Shown in pieces: positions 59,988 through 64,000 of a stretch of DNA of 64,000 nt (position 1 is its first letter; every line of letters begins with the position of its first letter). Both the position numbers and the translations under genes were made by a program. The notes below the pieces were generated by a model, which was not told the origin of the DNA, did no database searches, and saw only the letters and a program-made list of their open reading frames with translations. The stretch spans positions 124,001 to 188,000 of the forward strand of contig NZ_WNXC01000008.1 of assembly GCF_014172405.1 (NCBI RefSeq), in the 5' to 3' direction. This stretch comes from Pedobacter gandavensis. GTDB taxonomy: Bacteria; Bacteroidota; Bacteroidia; Sphingobacteriales; Sphingobacteriaceae.

Positions 59988-61286
59988 CTAGTACAATACC
60001 CTGAATTTAATGGTATGTTCGATTTTCTTCAGAGATTTAAAAAGTTGTTTGTCGTATTCAGAATTGATGTCGGTAATTGCATATCCGATCTCCGGATTGG
60101 TCATCAAAAACTGCCCGACAATATTAATGTCGTGTTTCGCAAATACGGTGTTGATCTTCGCCATAATCCCCGGAACATTCTGATGAATATGGATCAGACG
60201 GTGTGATTTCTCAATTCTTGGCAATTGTAGGTTAGGGAAGTTATTGCTCAAATGAGTAGTTCCCGTATTCATAAAGTCGATCATTCGCTTAGGAATGAAA
60301 GTCAGGTTTCTTGGATTAGATTTTAAATCGTCAAATACCACTACACCTTGTTTGGTACAGGCATTTAAATCGATCTTATTTTTCGACTGGCCTAAGTAAC
60401 CAATAGTTTTCAATTTTACTGCTCTGGTCAATTGATCCAGCGTCAGTTTCTCGCCATCCGCCAATAGTAACATGTGCACATCGGCCACATATTTCTCTTC
60501 AAATGAAGTTTTGTGACGGATAGAAAAGCCATCCTTTTTCAGCAAAGCAATACTCTCCGGATTTACTTCTCCAATCACCAGGCATAAAATCCTGTTTTTA
60601 GGATAAGAAATTGCTCTTGGTAGGTTGTTAACGTATAAGAACTCGTCGAAACTCGGCGTCACATGGTCCGCCTTTTTAACAATGCTCTCTCTGGAAATGT
60701 TTTCCGTAAAGGCATAGAATTTTTTAATCAGGCCACTTTCTCTCAGCTGGAAATCAGAATAACCATCGCCGATGCCATAAAGGTTGCCTTCCAGATTGAG
60801 TTGCTGCATTAACTTCACTTTACCACCTTCCTCACTTAAAGGATTGGAATGGTCGTAATCTATAATTTTGCCATCGCCGGTGGTGACAAATGTATTGGCG
60901 TAAATGTTTTCCTTTTTGATGTGATATTGGCTCACCACAGGCGTGATAAACTCTTTAAAACCACCAGAAACAATCAATACCTCATCTGCATGCTTCTTGA
61001 AAAAGTCTGCATTGCGAGAGAAAGAGGCAGATACCTTTTTCTTTAAACGGGTAATCAGTTGCTTCAAATGGTCTTCTGTAGCTTCCAATAATTTTACCCT
61101 TTGCGCTAAGCTCTCGCCGAAGGAAAGTTTTCCCTCCATAGCAAGGTTGGTGTAGTCCTCAATCTTTTTGAAGATGGCTTCCTTTTCCGGATGCTTTTTT
61201 AGGGAGATACGGGCCAGCTCATCCAATGCCTCTACCTGTGTAAAGGTGCTGTCGAAATCAATGATGTAAATGTTCTTCTGGTTCAT
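59988..61286 (-). CDS. phosphoserine phosphatase fused to a SerA-like ACT region
   Basis: 432 residues. The first ~215 form a HAD-IB phosphatase of SerB type: motif I DFDST (Asp10, Asp12, Thr14), motif II IVSGGF (Ser107), Lys156 (motif III) and motif IV GDGYSD (Asp174, Asp178). Residues ~230-320 resemble the N-terminal substrate domain of 3-phosphoglycerate dehydrogenase SerA (LKTIGYLGQSKNKIDLNAC then TKQGVVVFDD), and ~333-432 its C-terminal part with ACT domain (HRLIHIHQNVPGIMAKINTVF, ITDINSEYDKQLF). The NAD-binding domain between them is missing, including GxGxxG. The enzyme may hydrolyse phosphoserine under serine feedback sensed by the ACT domain. An epimerase gene starts upstream with a four-base gap. 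Confidence 0.85.
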   Translation of the reverse strand: MNQKNIYIIDFDSTFTQVEALDELARISLKKHPEKEAIFKKIEDYTNLAMEGKLSFGESLAQRVKLLEATEDHLKQLITRLKKKVSASFSRNADFFKKHADEVLIVSGGFKEFITPVVSQYHIKKENIYANTFVTTGDGKIIDYDHSNPLSEEGGKVKLMQQLNLEGNLYGIGDGYSDFQLRESGLIKKFYAFTENISRESIVKKADHVTPSFDEFLYVNNLPRAISYPKNRILCLVIGEVNPESIALLKKDGFSIRHKTSFEEKYVADVHMLLLADGEKLTLDQLTRAVKLKTIGYLGQSKNKIDLNACTKQGVVVFDDLKSNPRNLTFIPKRMIDFMNTGTTHLSNNFPNLQLPRIEKSHRLIHIHQNVPGIMAKINTVFAKHDINIVGQFLMTNPEIGYAITDINSEYDKQLFKSLKKIEHTIKFRVLY

Positions 61287-61290
61287 AATT

Positions 61291-62268
61291 TTAATGAAGT
61301 GAAACCTCTTTCAAGGCAAGGCAAGTTTCTGCCACGCTTTGATCCAAAGGCTTAAAGGTTATTCCAATCGTATCAATTATCTTTTTATTGCTGTATAAAC
61401 TTTCATTCAGGCTGCTTCTTGCAGCATCACTGGTTAAGGCGGCAGGCTTTCCGGTAAATAAGGAAGCTAGCTTTGCGGCCCTCCAGGCAATGCCCAGCAT
61501 CCATGGTTTTGCCTCTTTTGAGGGTGCTTTAACGCCAAAACCTTTAGCGATCTCGCCAAAAAAGCGCTGGTAATTATAATTTTCTGCAGAGATCGTAAAA
61601 CGTTCTTCGCTGATCGGGCTATTCATTAATGCGATCATACTTTTGGCTACATCTTCTACATCCACCAGGCCTGTTGCGCCCTTGGTATAATAGGAAAGAC
61701 CTTCCTTGACAAGTTTGAAAATTGCGCCACTGCCCTCAAATCCGGCACCGCCACCAATAATCACGGAGGGGTTAACGATCACCGCATCCAATCCTTCAGC
61801 AATGCCACGCCATACTTCCATTTCTCCTTCATATTTGGAAATGGCATAAGTATGTGCTTTCGAATCGTATTCCCAGAAGTCTTTTTCAGTGATGAGCAGG
61901 CCTGGTTTTGCATTCCCCAAGGCTGCCACAGAGCTCACATGCAAAAGGCGGGCTTGATTTTCTACACAAAGGTTGACCACATTACTGGTACCCTCAATGT
62001 TTACTTTTAGTAATTTCGCTTTGTCTTTAGGATCAAAAGAAACCATAGCGGCACAATGATACACCTGTGTGATGCCTTCAAAAGCATTTTCCAGGGTAGA
62101 AAAGTCGTTCAGGTCTGCAACCACCCAGCTGATCAGGGTATTGTCTTTCAGGATTTTCGGAATCACCGAATGCTCGCGCTTTAAAGCCCGTAATGTAATC
62201 CCTTGTCCCGTAAGTTGATGTATTAATTCTGCCCCTAAAAATCCAGTAGCACCGGTAACCAATATCAT
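61291..62268 (-). CDS. NAD-dependent epimerase/dehydratase (extended SDR)
   Basis: 325 residues from the ATG at 62268 (MILVTGATGFLGAELIHQL), which gives an exact Rossmann start GATGFLG; the frame is open 27 codons further up, overlapping the divergent promoter, without family features. The catalytic YxxxK is in AHTYAISKYEGEMEVW, with the Ser at LLHVSSVAALG. Such proteins reduce or epimerise nucleotide-sugars, flavonoid-like or steroid-like substrates; this one is in the broad group annotated as NAD-dependent epimerase or dihydroflavonol-4-reductase-like. Substrate unknown. Its stop is four bases before the SerB-fusion start, so they are co-transcribed. It is divergent from the ureohydrolase-fold gene. 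Confidence 0.88.
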   Translation of the reverse strand: MILVTGATGFLGAELIHQLTGQGITLRALKREHSVIPKILKDNTLISWVVADLNDFSTLENAFEGITQVYHCAAMVSFDPKDKAKLLKVNIEGTSNVVNLCVENQARLLHVSSVAALGNAKPGLLITEKDFWEYDSKAHTYAISKYEGEMEVWRGIAEGLDAVIVNPSVIIGGGAGFEGSGAIFKLVKEGLSYYTKGATGLVDVEDVAKSMIALMNSPISEERFTISAENYNYQRFFGEIAKGFGVKAPSKEAKPWMLGIAWRAAKLASLFTGKPAALTSDAARSSLNESLYSNKKIIDTIGITFKPLDQSVAETCLALKEVSLH

Positions 62269-62342
62269 TTCATTATTTTTAGGATGTTCATTAAAATATG
62301 ATCTCAAAAATAGATATTTGACAGATACATTTATAATACAAT

Positions 62343-63524
62343 ATGTCATTATCAGATTTTTTCTCGCCAGTCAACCCCGATAAATTTGCACCGAAACAAG
62401 GATTCTATGCCAGTCAGTTAGGTTTAAGGGCCGGTTTCTACACAGATAAATTTCCGGAACTGGGAGAAAATACATACGATATTGCCATTTTCGGTGTTCA
62501 GGATGACCGTGCTGCAGTAAATAATGAGGGCTGTGGACTAGGACCGGATTATTTCAGGGCACAGTTTTATGCTTTGCATGAGGGTGCTTTTGACAGCAAA
62601 ATAATTGATTTGGGGAACATTAAACCTGGAGCTTCTATTTCTGATACCTATGTAGCGGTAAAGATGGCGGTTGGAGAATTGATCAAACTGAACATCATTC
62701 CGGTCATTATTGGCGGCGGACAAGATCTGACTTATGCGCAATACCTGGCTTATGAAAGCCTGGAGCAAAAGGTAGATCTGGTGGTGGTGGACAGTAAATT
62801 TGACCTGGATGAAGAAGATCAGGAAGGATTAGCTGCAAAATCAGATACTTACCTCAACAAAATATTATTACACCAACCGAATTACCTTTTCAACTTCAGT
62901 AATGTAGGTTACCAGACTTATTTCGTGAATCAGGACAGCCTGAAAGTCATGAGTAAGCTATATTTTGATGCCCATCGATTAGGAGAGTTTAGCAATGACA
63001 TTACCTTAACGGAGCCGATTATTCGCAATGCGAATATGATCAGCTTTGATATTGGTGCCATCAGATCTTCGGATGCTGTTGCCAATGCCAATGCTGGACC
63101 GAATGGTTTTTATGGTGAACAGGCTTGTCGGATTACCCGGTATGCGGGAATGAGTGATAAGCTGACTTCCATTGGTTTTTATGAGTTTAATCCCGCCTTT
63201 GATCAAAACGGACAAACGGCTTTATTACTCGCACAAATGGTCTGGTACTTTGTAGAAGGCTTTTATAACCGTAAAAAGGATTTTCCATTAACGCCGAAAT
63301 CGCAATACCTGATCTATCGTGCCAGCTTAAACGATGGTTCTGGAGATATGCTTTTCGTGAAAAGTAAAAAATCCGACAGGTGGTGGATGCAGGTACCTTA
63401 TCCAACAGGGATCACTAAAAATGAACGCTACCATTTGGTGCCTTGCCGTTATGACGATTATACGATGGCCGTAAATGGGGAAATGCCTGACTTATGGTGG
63501 AGAACCTATCAAAAGCTATTGTAA
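62343..63524 (+). CDS. ureohydrolase-fold protein lacking metal ligands (formimidoylglutamase-like)
   Basis: 393 residues. The arginase/agmatinase/formimidoylglutamase fold is recognisable by block order: DIAIFGVQDDRAAV, GCGLGPDYFRAQFYAL, IPVIIGGGQDLTYAQ, VDLVVVDSKFD, NMISFDIGAIRSSD, SIGFYEFNP. In active members these hold the manganese ligands GGGHD, DAHxD and SxDxDxxDP. Here they read GGGQD (124-128; His to Gln), DSKFD (150-154; His to Lys) and SFDIG (234-238; second Asp to Gly). The dinuclear Mn site is therefore very unlikely to form. The protein is also about 80 residues longer than usual, with an aromatic-rich C-terminus (SDRWWMQVPYP, MPDLWWRTYQKLL). Probably a binding or regulatory pseudoenzyme; role unknown. 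Confidence 0.8.
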   Translation: MSLSDFFSPVNPDKFAPKQGFYASQLGLRAGFYTDKFPELGENTYDIAIFGVQDDRAAVNNEGCGLGPDYFRAQFYALHEGAFDSKIIDLGNIKPGASISDTYVAVKMAVGELIKLNIIPVIIGGGQDLTYAQYLAYESLEQKVDLVVVDSKFDLDEEDQEGLAAKSDTYLNKILLHQPNYLFNFSNVGYQTYFVNQDSLKVMSKLYFDAHRLGEFSNDITLTEPIIRNANMISFDIGAIRSSDAVANANAGPNGFYGEQACRITRYAGMSDKLTSIGFYEFNPAFDQNGQTALLLAQMVWYFVEGFYNRKKDFPLTPKSQYLIYRASLNDGSGDMLFVKSKKSDRWWMQVPYPTGITKNERYHLVPCRYDDYTMAVNGEMPDLWWRTYQKLL

Positions 63525-63563
63525 TTTTACATAAATTCTCGCGTTATTGTCTTTAGGCTTCCT

Positions 63564-63571
63564 TATATTTG
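63564..63571 (+). promoter_or_regulatory. candidate -7 element for the last gene
   Basis: TATATTTG fits the Bacteroidota -7 consensus TAnnTTTG and lies about 122 bases before the ATG at 63694. A TTG at 63547-63549 is rather close (14 bases) for a -33 element, so this is tentative. Confidence 0.3.
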
Positions 63572-63693
63572 AAATACAGAAGTCTTATACTTGAATTATA
63601 GATCGCTTTTAATGGAAATGTACAAGCTAATAATTGGCTTATTCCCTTTTTAATTTGGGCACGAAAATTTAAACTAACGAAAATCAATATTAA

Positions 63694-64000
63694 ATGAAAA
63701 GAACATTAATCGCTGCAATTTGCTTATTGCCAATTGCAGGTATGTCGCAAGGCAAATTTACTGTGCAAGGTAAAGTAGGTAATTTAAACGCACCTGCTAA
63801 GGCTTATATCGCTTATAGAGTAGGAGCAGAGCAAAAAACGGATTCCACTGCAATTGTAGGCGGTAAATTTACTTTTCAAGGCCCTATAGCGGGTATCTCT
63901 CAGGCACAAATCAGAATTAAGCACAATGATAATGTGGTTGATCCTGCAAAACGTACCGCTCCGGATGTTTTGGCTTTTTACTTAGAGCCAAAAGAAATTC
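63694..64000 (+). CDS. exported DUF4369-like protein, 5' part (probable TlpA-type thioredoxin)
   Basis: The gene runs off the right edge after 102 codons. It begins with a signal peptide (MKRTLIAAICLLPIAGMSQ) and continues with a beta-sandwich domain (GKFTVQGKVGNLNAPAKAYI, then AYRVGAEQKTDSTAIVGGKF, TFQGPIAGISQAQIRIK). This is the DUF4369 layout that precedes a TlpA/AhpC-type thioredoxin domain in many Bacteroidota periplasmic proteins. The thioredoxin part, if present, lies outside the window. It is separated from the preceding gene by 169 bases with a candidate promoter. Redox function is a family-level expectation only. Confidence 0.75.
   Translation, partial: MKRTLIAAICLLPIAGMSQGKFTVQGKVGNLNAPAKAYIAYRVGAEQKTDSTAIVGGKFTFQGPIAGISQAQIRIKHNDNVVDPAKRTAPDVLAFYLEPKEI

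Noticed and set aside
62269..62349. Longer start for the epimerase gene
   Set aside because: It would overlap the divergent gene's start and promoter; the ATG at 62268 gives the canonical Rossmann start.

Overview
The window looks like ordinary chromosome of a Bacteroidota, most likely a Pedobacter-like member of the Sphingobacteriaceae. The grounds are gene content: a T9SS PorP/SprF protein with a 2000-residue PKD adhesin ending in a gliding-motility type C-terminal domain, several TonB-dependent receptors with carboxypeptidase-like N-terminal domains, a sigma/FecR/TonB/DUF4249 cassette, TIGR04325 methyltransferase, LytS/LytTR signalling, and a miaB/sigma-54 activator/lptE/secG/groES/groEL block. 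Candidate promoters fit the Bacteroidota -7 element TAnnTTTG, and Shine-Dalgarno sequences are weak. I see no tRNA or rRNA gene, insertion sequence, phage, integrase or CRISPR array. No gene-free stretch exceeds 300 bases; the longest are 2237-2508 and 53491-53758.

Layout. 1-2750: end of a BlaR1-type gene, blaI, an M28 exopeptidase and a small exported protein. 2992-4772: LytS/LytTR two-component pair. 4788-8599: acyltransferase, NUDIX hydrolase, TonB receptor. 8699-12439: thioredoxin-like protein, clpS, a FabH-type synthase, and a pair of beta-oxidation helper enzymes resembling mitochondrial DECR1 and ECI1. 12447-17940: two tandem ~900-residue exported proteins combining macroglobulin-like domains with a TonB plug but no barrel; each copy has a near-identical hairpin before it. 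18040-22881: dcd, a PPTase-lipB-lipoprotein esterase run, sdaA, an MgtC-like protein. 22934-29967: PorP/SprF with its giant adhesin. 30101-37015: groEL, groES, secG, a TPR-like protein, lptE, a sigma-54 activator and miaB, all on the minus strand.

37187-48230 is a plus-strand run: methyltransferase plus glycosyltransferase, CHRD lipoprotein, ECF sigma factor, FecR anti-sigma factor, STN-type TonB receptor, DUF4249 lipoprotein, then two paralogous AsmA-like proteins. 48309-55369 (minus) reads as a phytate-use module: a TPR/HTH membrane regulator, a TonB receptor preceded by 32-bp-spaced direct repeats, a beta-helix lipoprotein and a beta-propeller phytase. 55552-64000 holds a dipeptidyl peptidase IV, ilvE, a tryptophan 2,3-dioxygenase family protein, a SerB-type phosphatase fused to what looks like a SerA remnant, an NAD-dependent epimerase, a ureohydrolase-fold protein that has lost its metal ligands, and the start of a DUF4369-like exported protein.

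Most interesting points: the SerB plus internally deleted SerA fusion at 59988; the apparent pseudo-ureohydrolase at 62343; the duplicated barrel-less plug/macroglobulin proteins at 12447-17940; the phytase module with its repeats and regulator; and the AsmA-like paralogs downstream of a sigma/FecR cassette. All homology statements come from reading the sequence and recalling families; no search was run.
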